Assembly: GCA_910584745.1 (NCBI GenBank)
Contig: CAJUDG010000015.1
Location: 1-64,000 of the forward strand
Origin: an uncultured Eubacteriales bacterium
Lineage (GTDB): Bacteria; Bacillota; Clostridia; Oscillospirales; Acutalibacteraceae
DNA length: 64,000 nt
Reading direction: 5' to 3'
Part shown: positions 13,304 to 24,252 of the stretch, piece by piece
How positions within the stretch are numbered: position 1 is the first letter of the stretch
Layout: each line of letters starts with the position of its first letter
Notes under the pieces: model-generated
Told to the model about the DNA's origin: nothing
Databases searched by the model: none
What the model saw: only the letters and a program-made list of their open reading frames with translations
Translations under genes and position numbers: made by a program

Positions 13304-14342
13304 GCAGAGCGGGCGCAAATGGTACGAAAAGGCCGGGGAGTCCCCGGAGGTGGTCTGCAGCACCAGGGTCCGGCTGGCCCGGAACCTTCGGGGGGTCCCC
13401 TTCCCGGACCGGGCGGGGCCCGAGGATAAGGCCCGGGTCATAGAGCTGGCCCGGGGGGCCGTTATGAACAGCAACAGCGTCATATCAAGGGAGTTCAGCT
13501 TCTATCAGCTGGGGGAGCTCAGCCGGGAGGAGGCCGTGTCCCTCTGCGAGCGGCACATGGTCAGCCCGGACTTTATCGCCGACCGCCGGGGCAAGGCGGT
13601 GCTCATAAGCGCCGACGAGAGCGTGTCCATAATGGTGAACGAGGAGGACCATATCCGCATACAGGTCCTCAGAGAGGGCCAGGCGGTAGAGGAGGCCCTT
13701 GAGACCGCGGACAGGATAGACACCCTTCTAAGCGAGAACCTGGACTACGCCTTTGACCGGGAGCTGGGCTATCTGACCCAGTGCCCCACGAACCTCGGCA
13801 CGGGCATGAGGGCGTCCCTTACCCTGCACCTGCCGGGGATAACGGAATCCGGGTCCATCGGCCGGGTGGGGGAGAACCTGTCAAAGCTGGGCTTTGCCCT
13901 TCGGGGGGCCTTCGGCGAGGGCAGCAGGCCCGCGGGGGATATGTACCAGATATCGAACCAGATATCCCTTGGGCTCTCTGAAAAGGAGGCCGCCGCAAAC
14001 CTTCTGGCCATTGCCGGGCAGGTGGCGGAGCAGGAGAAGCGGGTGCGCACGGCGCTGCTGAAGGAGACCGGCTGGCAGGATAAGGTGGCCCGGGCGGCGG
14101 GTGTGCTGAGGACCGCCCGGCTTGTGTCCGGCCAGGAGGCGGCGGAGCTGCTGTCGTATGTGCGGCTGGGCCTTGCCCAGGGCTTTCTCTCCGGGGTGGA
14201 CCTGGGGGACATAAACGGCCTTTCTGTCCGGGTGCAGCCCGCCACCCTTACGAGCGGGACCGGCAAGACCGAGCCCGAGGAGAGGGACAGGATAAGGGCG
14301 GACATCATCAGGGAGACACTTAAGGACCTTAACATAACTTAA
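13296..14342 (+). CDS. mcsB: Protein arginine kinase McsB
   Basis: The 348-residue phosphagen-kinase-fold enzyme phosphorylates arginines on misfolded proteins, marking them for ClpCP. Family signs are CSTRVRLARNLRG near residue 20, the nucleotide-binding Arg region, the segment TQCPTNLGTGMRASLTLHLP near 160 and LPGITESGSIGRV after it, with a later segment SRPAGDMYQISNQISLG. It lies between mcsA and clpC as in Bacillus. Confidence 0.96.
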   Translation: MNEQSGRKWYEKAGESPEVVCSTRVRLARNLRGVPFPDRAGPEDKARVIELARGAVMNSNSVISREFSFYQLGELSREEAVSLCERHMVSPDFIADRRGKAVLISADESVSIMVNEEDHIRIQVLREGQAVEEALETADRIDTLLSENLDYAFDRELGYLTQCPTNLGTGMRASLTLHLPGITESGSIGRVGENLSKLGFALRGAFGEGSRPAGDMYQISNQISLGLSEKEAAANLLAIAGQVAEQEKRVRTALLKETGWQDKVARAAGVLRTARLVSGQEAAELLSYVRLGLAQGFLSGVDLGDINGLSVRVQPATLTSGTGKTEPEERDRIRADIIRETLKDLNIT

Positions 14343-14358
14343 AGGAGGAGCTGATAAT

Positions 14359-16791
<2,433 letters not shown>

Positions 16792-16795
16792 AAAA

Positions 16796-16830
16796 GAGGG
16801 CGGGCCCCTGTGGGTCCGCCCCCGTTTTTT
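16796..16830 (+). terminator. Terminator after clpC
   Basis: The arms GGGCGGGCCC and GGGTCCGCCC are followed by six T on the plus strand and by A-rich sequence giving T on the minus strand, so it can end both clpC and the opposing broken SDR gene. Confidence 0.85.
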
Positions 16831-17358
16831 ATTCGAAGCTTATGCCCCGCTCAGAGAGCCAGCGGTCAAAGTCCCTGCCCACTATCTTCTCGCCGCAGAT
16901 ACCCTTCGATGCGGGAGAGGGCTGCCGCTGCCGTTCTTCACCATAAGGGGCACGAATTTGCTGGCGACGGTGAAGAATCCGATAAGGTTCGTGTCCATCA
17001 CAGCCCGCACCGAGCGCAGGGGGATGTCCCAGAAGCTGTGGTCCCGGGGCAGGTCCTCCATGCCCGGGGCGTTGCCGCCGATACCGGCGTTGCTTATGAC
17101 CATGTCAAGGCGGGGATAGTTCTCCTCCACCAGCTTCGCCGCCGCCGCTACCGACTCCTCGCTGGTGACGTCCATAGCCACAGCCCGCACCTGGCCGAAC
17201 TCCGAGAGGGCCTTTTCCGCGTCCTCCAGACGCTTCCCGGCCCGGGCGGTGATGACGACCGAGGCCCCGCGGGTGATGAGCTCCTTCGCCATCTCAAAGC
17301 CCATGCCGCTGGACCCGCCGGTGATCAGGGCGGTGAAGCCCTTTAAGGTTTCTGACAT
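16829..17358 (-). pseudogene. Short-chain dehydrogenase/reductase, internally deleted
   Basis: The start at 17358 follows AAGGAGGACAAGAAA. Residues 1-135 are a good SDR N-terminus: TGGSSGMG cofactor loop, VITARAG, and NAGIGG. Soon after SKFVPLMVKNGSGS the reading frame breaks and ends, but a C-terminal SDR tail (GICGEKIVGRDFDRW then LSERGISFE) follows at once in another frame and stops at 16829. About 80 residues with the catalytic Ser-Tyr-Lys are missing, so the gene is broken by deletion plus frameshift. Its promoter, TTGACT with TATAAT on the minus strand around 17410-17445, remains. Confidence 0.85.
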
Positions 17359-17504
17359 TTTCTTGTCCTCCTTGGTTTTAACTCCAGATGCTGCAACAGT
17401 CACTGTGTACTGATATTATACACGAACCCCCGCCGGGAAGTCAAGGCGCTCCGGCGGGGGTGGTTCACTGTCCCGACTTTAAACAAGGAGGGAGGTGAAA
17501 GCTT

Positions 17505-17585
17505 ATGGGGAAAGTATGGAAGTACATAATAGCCATTCTGTTTTGGCTTGCGGTGCTGATATACTTAGCGCCAAAAGCTTGTTAG
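17505..17585 (+). CDS. Family-1 small hydrophobic peptide, toxin-like (copy 4)
   Basis: A 26-residue peptide (starts MGKVWKYIIAILFWLAVLIY, ends LAPKAC) follows GGGAGGTGAAAGCTT. The leader is cut short: it joins family-1 sequence only at GGGGGTGGTTCAC, and I find no plus-strand promoter before it, so the mRNA may be silent or read from elsewhere. The pairing that masks the ribosome site has one mismatch here. The stop codon lies in the stem GTTAGCC/GGCTAAC (17581-17612). Confidence 0.68.
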   Translation: MGKVWKYIIAILFWLAVLIYLAPKAC

Positions 17586-17664
17586 CCGCCCGGTGCGCTC
17601 CGAGTGGCTAACATAAGTTAGTCAAAGCATTGGGGCTGACCGCCGTGCGGCAACGTCCCTTTAT
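17575..17664 (-). ncRNA. Predicted antisense RNA of family-1 cassette copy 4
   Basis: The minus promoter is TTGACA at 17694-17699, 17 bp, TATAAT at 17671-17676. The antitoxin-side half of the cassette is therefore intact even though the mRNA-side promoter is missing. Confidence 0.58.
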
Positions 17665-17714
17665 GTCTATATTATACCCCGCCCCGCCCCATTTGTCAAG
17701 GGGCAGAGGGCCCA

Positions 17715-17743
17715 TTGACACGAAGTCCCGCCGGTGGTATAAT
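17715..17743 (+). promoter_or_regulatory. Peptide mRNA promoter, family-2 cassette C
   Basis: TTGACA (17715-17720), 17 bp, TATAAT (17738-17743). The leader holds the stem CGGAG/CTCCG (17798-17814). Confidence 0.75.
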
Positions 17744-17865
17744 ACAACTAAGGGTACTGCCATGTTGTACGGTGTTAGTTAGCGGCTAGGCCTTTAACGG
17801 AGGCCATTGCTCCGATTACATAGAGCCCCCATATGGGGGAGACTATGGAAAGGAGGTAATACTTT

Positions 17866-17958
17866 ATGAGTACATACCAAGCGCTGCAGCTTATGATAGA
17901 CTTTCTACAGTGTATCATCACTCTGCTGATAGCGTTCAGTATTGAGACGAAAAAGTAG
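17866..17958 (+). CDS. Family-2 holin-like toxin peptide (cassette C)
   Basis: The 30-residue peptide starts MSTYQALQLMIDFLQCIITL and ends SIETKK, the closest of all the copies to the holin-like toxin pattern (M-S/T-x-Y/F-E/Q-A-L-x-L-M-I). It uses ATG and the ribosome site AAGGAGGTAATAC. Its last codons AAA-AAG-TAG begin the shared terminator (17950-17990). Membrane toxicity is expected from the family but unproved. Confidence 0.8.
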   Translation: MSTYQALQLMIDFLQCIITLLIAFSIETKK

Positions 17959-18085
17959 CCGCTCCCGGACCAGGGGAAAGCGGCTATTTTAAATGATAGC
18001 GTATAACCCGGGCCAGCCGTTAACGCAGACTTAGCTGGGAGCCAAGCTCCCGGTGAACGTCTCTGGCAGTGCCCGCCTTTTTTCT
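17945..18085 (-). ncRNA. Predicted antisense RNA, family-2 cassette C
   Basis: The minus promoter is TTGACA at 18115-18120, 17 bp, TATAAT at 18092-18097. The RNA starts with a GGCGGGCACTGCC motif, carries GGCTGGCCCG, and ends at the stem AGTAGCCGCT/AGCGGCTATT. Confidence 0.62.
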
Positions 18086-18135
18086 GGTTCTATTATACGC
18101 CATCCCGCCCCATTTGTCAAGGGGCAGAGGGCCCA

Positions 18136-18164
18136 TTGACACGAAGTCCCGCCGGTGATATAAT
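18136..18164 (+). promoter_or_regulatory. Peptide mRNA promoter, family-2 cassette D
   Basis: TTGACA (18136-18141), 17 bp, TATAAT (18159-18164). The leader holds CGGAAG/CTTCCG (18240-18259). Confidence 0.75.
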
Positions 18165-18312
18165 ATATTCACGGACACTGTCATAATAAACGGTATAAGC
18201 TCGGCGAAGAACTCGCTGGGTTTTGCGGCCGGCCTTCTACGGAAGACCTGAAGCTTCCGATTACATAGAGCTCCCCTTTTGGGAGACGCTTTATGGAACG
18301 GAGGTGATACTT

Positions 18313-18405
18313 TTGAGTACCTATCAGGCGCTCGAGGTCATGCTGGATTTTCTCCAGCTTATGGTGACCTTACTTATCGCTTTCATTTTAGATAAGAAAA
18401 AGTAG
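18313..18405 (+). CDS. Family-2 holin-like toxin peptide (cassette D)
   Basis: A TTG-started 30-residue peptide (STYQALEVMLDFLQLMVTLL, then a helix end and DKKK) follows GGAGGTGATACTT. A longer in-frame ATG at 18223 lies upstream in the structured leader and has no ribosome site. Its antisense partner converges from 18500. Confidence 0.78.
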   Translation: MSTYQALEVMLDFLQLMVTLLIAFILDKKK

Positions 18406-18500
18406 CCGCTCCCAGACCAAGGATAGCGGTTACTTTTTCTCAAGTAATCAACTATAACCGGGCCAGCCGTCCAGATCATGGCAGTGCCCGCCTTTTTTCT
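18396..18500 (-). ncRNA. Predicted antisense RNA, family-2 cassette D
   Basis: The minus promoter is TTGACA at 18530-18535, 17 bp, TATAAT at 18507-18512. The hairpin GTAGCCGCT/AGCGGTTAC ends both RNAs. Confidence 0.62.
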
Positions 18501-18550
18501 GGTTCTATTATACGCCATCCCGCCCCATTTGTCAAGGGGCAGAGGGCCCA

Positions 18551-18579
18551 TTGACACGAAGTCCCGCCGGTGATATAAT
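18551..18579 (+). promoter_or_regulatory. Peptide mRNA promoter, family-2 cassette E
   Basis: TTGACA (18551-18556), 17 bp, TATAAT (18574-18579). Confidence 0.75.
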
Positions 18580-18723
18580 ATATTCACGGACACTGTCATA
18601 ATAAACGGTATAAGCTCGGCGAAGAACTCGCTGGGTTTTGCGGCCGGCCTTCTACGGAAGACCTGAAGCTTCCGATTACATAGAGCTCCTTTGGGAGACG
18701 CTTTATGGAAAGGAAGTGATACT

Positions 18724-18816
18724 TTGAGCGATTTTGAAGCTCTGTACCTGGTGCTGATGATCATCCAGATAATCAGCCCGTACATACAAGATTACTTCAA
18801 GAACACGAAAAAGTAG
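18724..18816 (+). CDS. Family-2 holin-like toxin peptide (cassette E)
   Basis: A TTG-started 30-residue peptide (SDFEALYLVLMIIQIISPYI, tail DYFKNTKK) differs from the peptides of cassettes A and B at only three positions although it sits in a leader of the C/D type. The ribosome site is weaker (AAGGAAGTGATACT). Confidence 0.76.
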   Translation: MSDFEALYLVLMIIQIISPYIQDYFKNTKK

Positions 18817-18907
18817 CCGCTCCGGTCCATGGAGATACGGCTACTTTTTTAAGTAGACTATAAACTCGGGCCAGCCGTCCAGATTATGGCAGCGCCCGCT
18901 TTTTTCT
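18806..18907 (-). ncRNA. Predicted antisense RNA, family-2 cassette E
   Basis: The minus promoter is TTGACA at 18937-18942, 17 bp, TATAAT at 18914-18919, just past the stop of the S1-domain gene, which is read in the same direction. The hairpin AGTAGCCG/CGGCTACT (about 18808-18852) ends both RNAs. Confidence 0.6.
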
Positions 18908-18948
18908 ACTCTCATTATACACTTCCCCGCTCCACTTGTCAAGGCCTA

Positions 18949-19878
18949 TCAAAACACCGTTTTTATGACCTTCTCGCTCTCCGGCGGCGAGTACAAAAAC
19001 TCGTCCATATGCCCCCCCTCGAAGAAATACTCCGGGGGCCGGGGCCGTCTGGGTTCGCTGTCGAAGGTCTCGATGATGATGAGCTTCACCTTCATGCGCC
19101 CGGGCAGCACGCTCTTTATGAAGACGCTGGCCTGCTGGCCGGGGAAGATGTTCTCACGGCTCTCCGCAAGGCCCGCAAGGTTGGGCGCCAGCTCCACGAA
19201 CACGCCGTAGCTCTCTATGCTGCGTATCACGCCGCCAACGGTCTCCCCGGCCTGAAAGCGCCCGGCGTTCTGGGCCCAGGTGCCTAAGAGCTCCTTATGG
19301 CTGAGATTTATCCGGCCCCGGTCCCGGTCCTTTACGATGACCTTTATGTCCATGCCGGGGAGAAAGCGCTCTCTCGGGTGGCCTATCCGGGAGACGGATA
19401 TGCTGTCTATGGGCAGAAGGGCCGGTATGCCGCAGCCGATGTCCGCGAAGACCCCGAAGGGCTCAAGATGGGTCACCCGGGCGGGTATCACGTCGCCCGG
19501 AACAAGGCCGTCTATGTACTGGCGCATACAGCGCTCCTGGGCCGCCCGGCGGGAGAGGAGGGCCGTTGTCCGGCCGCTCTCGTCCCTTATGAAGTCCCGC
19601 ACCATAAAGGACACCGGCCGGTTCACCCGGGACAGGATGGCGATGTCCCGCACGGAGCCCTCTTTGATCCCCAGGGCCCCCTCCTCCCGGGGGATAAGGC
19701 CCCGCATACAGCCCAGGTCCACAATCAGGTTATGGGCCCCGTCGCACATCAGGGCCCGGCTCTCCAGGATACGGCCCGCGCGCTGGGCCTCTGAAAGCGC
19801 GGCGGGGGAGCTTATGGCCGCCAGATTCTCCGGGGCGTTCAGCCGGTGTCCTTCGGGATAAAACTCTGTTTCCAACAT
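18949..19878 (-). CDS. S1 RNA-binding domain protein (RpsA-like)
   Basis: The 309-residue protein (start at 19878 after GGGAAGTG) carries S1 OB-fold repeats: an N-terminal divergent one with LIVDLGCMRGLIPREE, a clear one at about 135-205 (GDVIPARVTHLEPFGVFADI) and one at about 220-285 (AGETVGGVIRSIESYGVFVE). It resembles the short ribosomal protein S1 homologues of Firmicutes, which bind RNA at the ribosome. It stands alone; transcription would run on into the family-2 array. Confidence 0.85.
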   Translation of the reverse strand: MLETEFYPEGHRLNAPENLAAISSPAALSEAQRAGRILESRALMCDGAHNLIVDLGCMRGLIPREEGALGIKEGSVRDIAILSRVNRPVSFMVRDFIRDESGRTTALLSRRAAQERCMRQYIDGLVPGDVIPARVTHLEPFGVFADIGCGIPALLPIDSISVSRIGHPRERFLPGMDIKVIVKDRDRGRINLSHKELLGTWAQNAGRFQAGETVGGVIRSIESYGVFVELAPNLAGLAESRENIFPGQQASVFIKSVLPGRMKVKLIIIETFDSEPRRPRPPEYFFEGGHMDEFLYSPPESEKVIKTVF

Positions 19879-19965
19879 TTCTACACTTCCCTTTCTATAT
19901 AAATCTCTGGTTTTCCCAAAGGATTTATATGCCGCGGGGGCCGGGGATATGCGGGGCGGGAAACT

Positions 19966-20008
19966 CAAAAAGACCAGCCGCGCCAAGCTGCCGCTTGGCC
20001 ATGGCTGG
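19966..20008 (-). terminator. Terminator after gpmI
   Basis: Read on the minus strand, CCAGCC..CCAAG pairs with CTTGG..GGCTGG and is followed by TCTTTTT. Confidence 0.85.
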
Positions 20009-20062
20009 CCTTTCCGTCAGGTTTTCTCCCTTAAGGATATCCCCCTATAAGCCGGGGCTTTC

Positions 20063-21574
20063 TTACTTTATAATGCTCTCCCCGGTCATCTCGGCGGGCT
20101 GGGGCAGCCCCAGGACCTTGAGCATGGTGGGGGCGATGTCCGCAAGCCTGCCGCCCTCGCGGAGCTCGCAGGGGTGGTTTATGACGCAGAAGGGCACCGG
20201 GTTGGTGGTGTGGGCGGTGAAGGGGGTGCCGTCGTCGTCCACCATGCGGTCGGCGTTGCCGTGGTCGGCGGTCAGCAGTATGCAGCCGCCCATCTCCTTC
20301 ACGGCGGCCTCGACCCTGCCTATGCAGGTATCAACGGCCTCAACGGCCTTGACGGCGGCCTCGAACACGCCGGTATGGCCCACCATGTCGCAGTTGGCGT
20401 AGTTGAGGATAAGGGCGTCGTACTTGCCGGACCTGACGGCCTCCACCATCCTGTCGGTGACCTCATAGGCGCTCATCTCCGGCTGAAGGTCATAGGTGGC
20501 CACGGCGGGGGACTTCACCAGTATCCGGTCCTCGCCGGGGTACTGCTTCTCCACGCCGCCGTTGAAGAAGAAGGTCACATGGGCGTACTTCTCGGTCTCG
20601 GCTATGCGCAGCTGGGTCAGGTCGTTCTTGGAGAGGTACTCGCCGAAGGTGTTCTCAAGACTTTCGGGCTTATAGGCCACGTCCACGTTGGGCATGGTTG
20701 CGTCGTACTGGGTCATGCACACGTAGTTGAGGGGGAAGAAGCCCTTCTTCCTCTCAAAGCCAGTAAAGTCTGGGTCCACCAGGGTGCGGGTTATCTCCCG
20801 GGCCCTGTCGGGACGGAAGTTGTAGAATATGACGGAATCGCCGCTCTCGATAGGCTCCGCGCCGTCCACCACGGTGGGCACCACGAACTCGTCGGTGACG
20901 TTCTCGTCGTAGGAGTGCTGTACCGCGCACACCGGGCAGTCGGCTTTAAGGCCCTCGCCGTAGACCATGGCGGCATAGGCCTTCTCCACCCGCTCCCAGC
21001 GGTTGTCACGGTCCATGGCGTAGTACCGGCCCATGACCGTGGCCACCTTGCCAACGCCTATCTCGCCAAGCTTCTCCATGAGCTCCTTGACGTAATCCTT
21101 GCCGCTGGAGGGGGGCACGTCCCGGCCGTCTAAAAAGCAGTGGACGAACACCTTCTCAAGGCCCAGGCTCTTGGCCATCTTCAGGAGGGCGTAGAGGTGG
21201 GTGTTATGGCTGTGCACGCCGCCGTCGGATAAAAGGCCCATGAAGTGCAGGGCCTTGCCGTTCTCCTTGGCGGACTGCATGGCGTTAAGGAGGGCGGGGT
21301 TCTTCTCCATATCCCCCTCCTCTGCGGACTTTGTGATGCGGGTGAGCTCCTGGTACACTATGCGGCCCGCGCCGATATTGGTGTGGCCCACTTCACTGTT
21401 CCCCATCTGTCCGTCGGGCAGGCCCACGTCAAGGCCCGAGGCCCCTATCTTGGTGACGGGGTTCTCCTTTAAAATGCGGTCGAGATTGGGGGTGCTGGCG
21501 GCGACTATGGCGTTGCCCTCCTTGGGGGCTATGCCGAAGCCGTCCAGTATCATCAGAACAAGAGGTTTCTTCAT
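20063..21574 (-). CDS. gpmI: Phosphoglycerate mutase, cofactor-independent
   Basis: The 503-residue enzyme interconverts 3- and 2-phosphoglycerate. Family signs are the metal site MILDGFG (8-14), the phosphoserine loop GQMGNSEVGHTNIGAGR (about 56-72), HCFLDGRDVPP (about 145), and the C-terminal metal ligands ILLTADHGNADRM (about 440). It is the last gene of the pgk-tpiA-gpmI cluster on the minus strand. Confidence 0.97.
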   Translation of the reverse strand: MKKPLVLMILDGFGIAPKEGNAIVAASTPNLDRILKENPVTKIGASGLDVGLPDGQMGNSEVGHTNIGAGRIVYQELTRITKSAEEGDMEKNPALLNAMQSAKENGKALHFMGLLSDGGVHSHNTHLYALLKMAKSLGLEKVFVHCFLDGRDVPPSSGKDYVKELMEKLGEIGVGKVATVMGRYYAMDRDNRWERVEKAYAAMVYGEGLKADCPVCAVQHSYDENVTDEFVVPTVVDGAEPIESGDSVIFYNFRPDRAREITRTLVDPDFTGFERKKGFFPLNYVCMTQYDATMPNVDVAYKPESLENTFGEYLSKNDLTQLRIAETEKYAHVTFFFNGGVEKQYPGEDRILVKSPAVATYDLQPEMSAYEVTDRMVEAVRSGKYDALILNYANCDMVGHTGVFEAAVKAVEAVDTCIGRVEAAVKEMGGCILLTADHGNADRMVDDDGTPFTAHTTNPVPFCVINHPCELREGGRLADIAPTMLKVLGLPQPAEMTGESIIK

Positions 21575-21603
21575 GATATGACCGTGTTCCTTTCGTCAGT
21601 AAC

Positions 21604-21861
21604 TTATTTATCGTTTTTATTTTTGCTGTTCCGGCGGTCCCGCAGGACTATAGCCAGGTCGCCGCAGGTCAGCAGCAGCGCGCCGAAAAGACAAACCAGC
21701 GACGCTATCGGCAGGAAGGGGCCCTGTACCTCCAGAGCCTGCTCATAGGTGCCCTTATCCCCAAGAGCCCCCGCGCACATTATAGCGGCACAGATGTACC
21801 TTGTGCAGGTGAAGGCGATGGAGGCTATCCACAAAATGCTGTGAAACCTTGAATCCTTCAT
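21604..21861 (-). CDS. Small membrane protein between tpiA and gpmI
   Basis: The 85-residue protein has two hydrophobic segments (ILWIASIAFTCTRYICAAIM and IASLVCLFGALLLTCGDLAIV) and a basic tail RDRRNSKNKNDK. It starts three bases after tpiA stops, so it is part of the glycolytic operon. I do not recognise a family. Confidence 0.7.
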   Translation of the reverse strand: MKDSRFHSILWIASIAFTCTRYICAAIMCAGALGDKGTYEQALEVQGPFLPIASLVCLFGALLLTCGDLAIVLRDRRNSKNKNDK

Positions 21862-21864
21862 AAA

Positions 21865-22635
<771 letters not shown>

Positions 22636-22670
22636 TGTAATCTAACCTCCAGATTTTTTAGTATATTTAT

Positions 22671-22727
22671 GGCCTCCGGCAAGGTCGTGGGGCGCTGCCC
22701 CACACCCTGCCACCTTTAAAAAGGTGG
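22671..22727 (-). repeat. REP-like double-hairpin repeat, copy B
   Basis: On the minus strand: CCACCTTT/AAAGGTGG, then CAGGG, then GTGGGGC/GCCCCAC, then CTTGCCGGAGGCC. It lies between pgk and tpiA and could act as a processing or attenuation element. Confidence 0.58.
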
Positions 22728-22758
22728 ACGAAACTTTTTCCATTTTGGTTCTATCAAG

Positions 22759-22788
22759 AATGAGGGCGGGGCCAACCCCCGCCCCCAA
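22759..22788 (-). terminator. GC-rich hairpin after pgk
   Basis: GGGGGCGGGG and CCCCGCCC arms sit just past the pgk stop. The T run after it is weak, so partial read-through to tpiA is likely. Confidence 0.5.
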
Positions 22789-22800
22789 ATATCAGGCAAA

Positions 22801-24099
22801 TTACTTCTCGTTCAGGCAGGCAATGCCGGGCAGCTCCTTGCCCTCCAGGAACTCAAGGGACGCGCCGCCGCCGGTGGAGATATGGGTCATCTTCTCGGCA
22901 AAGCCCAGCTTCTCAACGGCCGCCGCGGAATCGCCGCCGCCGATGATGGAGATGGCGCCGCTCTCGGCCACGGCGCTTGCCACGCCGATGGTGCCCTTTG
23001 CGAAGTTGTCCCACTCGGAAACGCCCATGGGGCCGTTCCAGACCACGGTGCCTGCGCCCTTGATGGCGTCAGAGAACAGCTCGATGGTCTTGGGTCCGAT
23101 GTCAAGGCCCATCCAGCCGTCGGGTATCTCGTGGGAATCCACCACCTGGCTCTCGGTGTCGGGGTCGAACTCCCTGCCCACCTTGGTGTCAACGGGCAGC
23201 AGGAACTTAACGCCGGCCTTCTCGGCCTTCTCAAGAGTGGCCTTGGCAAGGTCCAGCTTGTCCTCCTCGCACAGGGACGTGCCGATGGAATAGCCCTGGG
23301 CCTTGAAGAAGGTATAGGCCATGCCGCCGCCGATTATCAGGGTGTCGACTTTTGTCAGCAGGTTGTCGATAACGCCTATTTTGTCAGAGACCTTTGCGCC
23401 GCCCAGGATAGCCACGAAGGGGCGCTTGGGCTCGGTGAGCGCGCCGCCCATGACGGTGATCTCCTTCTGGATAAGGTAGCCGCAGACTGCGGGCAGGTAG
23501 TGGGACACGCCCTCGGTGGAGGCGTGGGCCCTATGTGCGGTGCCGAAAGCGTCGTTCACATAGATCTCGGCCATAGAGGCCAGCTCCTTGGCGAACTCGG
23601 GGTCGTTCTTGGTCTCCTCGGAGTGGAAGCGGATATTCTCGATTATCATCACGTCGCCGTCCTTAAGGGCAGCGGCCTTTGCCTTGGCGTCGGGGCCGAT
23701 AACGTCCTTGGCCATGATGACTTCTTTGCCCAGGAGCTTGCCAAGCTCCGCGGCCACGGGGGCCAGGGAGAACTTCTGCACGTCGCCCTTGGCGGCCTCA
23801 AGGCACTTGGCGGTGGCCTCGGCCTGCTCGGCCTCGGGCATGGCGTCTATCTTCTTCTTCTCCTTCTTGTCCAGCTTCACGGTGTCGTTGAAGATGTTGT
23901 GGGGCCTGCCCATATGGGAGCAGAGTATCACCTTCGCGCCGTGGTCAGAGAGGTACTTGACGGTGGGCAGAGCGCCGACGATGCGCTTGGTGTCGGTGAT
24001 AGCGCCGTCCTTCATGGGGACGTTGAAGTCGCAGCGTACCAGGACGCGCTTTCCGGCAACGTCGATGTCCTCAACGGTCTTCTTGTTCAGATAGTTCAT
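22801..24099 (-). CDS. pgk: Phosphoglycerate kinase
   Basis: The 432-residue enzyme makes ATP from 1,3-bisphosphoglycerate. It shows RVLVRCDFNVPMKDG (about 18-32), the substrate segment CSHMGRPHN, IENIRFHSEE, VNDAFGTAHRAHAS, and the nucleotide-site GGGDSAAAV and STGGGASLEFLEG. It is about 30 residues longer than usual because of a lysine-rich insertion after residue 75 (KLDKKEKKKIDAMPEAEQAE). The start at 24099 follows AAGGAGTGCACTG. Confidence 0.97.
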   Translation of the reverse strand: MNYLNKKTVEDIDVAGKRVLVRCDFNVPMKDGAITDTKRIVGALPTVKYLSDHGAKVILCSHMGRPHNIFNDTVKLDKKEKKKIDAMPEAEQAEATAKCLEAAKGDVQKFSLAPVAAELGKLLGKEVIMAKDVIGPDAKAKAAALKDGDVMIIENIRFHSEETKNDPEFAKELASMAEIYVNDAFGTAHRAHASTEGVSHYLPAVCGYLIQKEITVMGGALTEPKRPFVAILGGAKVSDKIGVIDNLLTKVDTLIIGGGMAYTFFKAQGYSIGTSLCEEDKLDLAKATLEKAEKAGVKFLLPVDTKVGREFDPDTESQVVDSHEIPDGWMGLDIGPKTIELFSDAIKGAGTVVWNGPMGVSEWDNFAKGTIGVASAVAESGAISIIGGGDSAAAVEKLGFAEKMTHISTGGGASLEFLEGKELPGIACLNEK

Positions 24100-24169
24100 T
24101 TTCAGTGCACTCCTTCTCTTAATAGAAATAAGGGACTCTACGCAGAAAGCCCAGAGCTTACTACCAAAT

Positions 24170-24198
24170 ATTGTATACCAAAACGCGCCTGTTTGCAA
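24170..24198 (-). promoter_or_regulatory. pgk promoter
   Basis: On the minus strand TTGCAA (24193-24198), 17 bp, TACAAT (24170-24175), with a leader of about 65 nt. Confidence 0.72.
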
Positions 24199-24252
24199 GT
24201 AGAACTTTGCAAAAACAGCCGCGCTCTTTATATTTTTTCTTCCCTTTGGGCA

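Larger units (their letters stand above)
17715..18942. repeat. Three tandem family-2 cassettes
   Basis: Units start at 17715, 18136 and 18551 (periods 421 and 415 bp). The start of each unit directly follows the antisense promoter of the previous one: the shared boundary reads TTGTCAAGGGGCAGAGGGCC. Leaders 18136 and 18551 are almost identical, while the peptides they carry differ, which suggests recombination between cassettes. Confidence 0.85.

Noticed and set aside
16829..17358. Functional short SDR enzyme
   Set aside because: The catalytic Tyr-x-x-x-Lys part is missing and the true C-terminus follows in another frame.
18223..18405. 60-residue protein starting at an upstream ATG
   Set aside because: The extension lies in the conserved leader hairpins and lacks a ribosome site; the TTG at 18313 has one.
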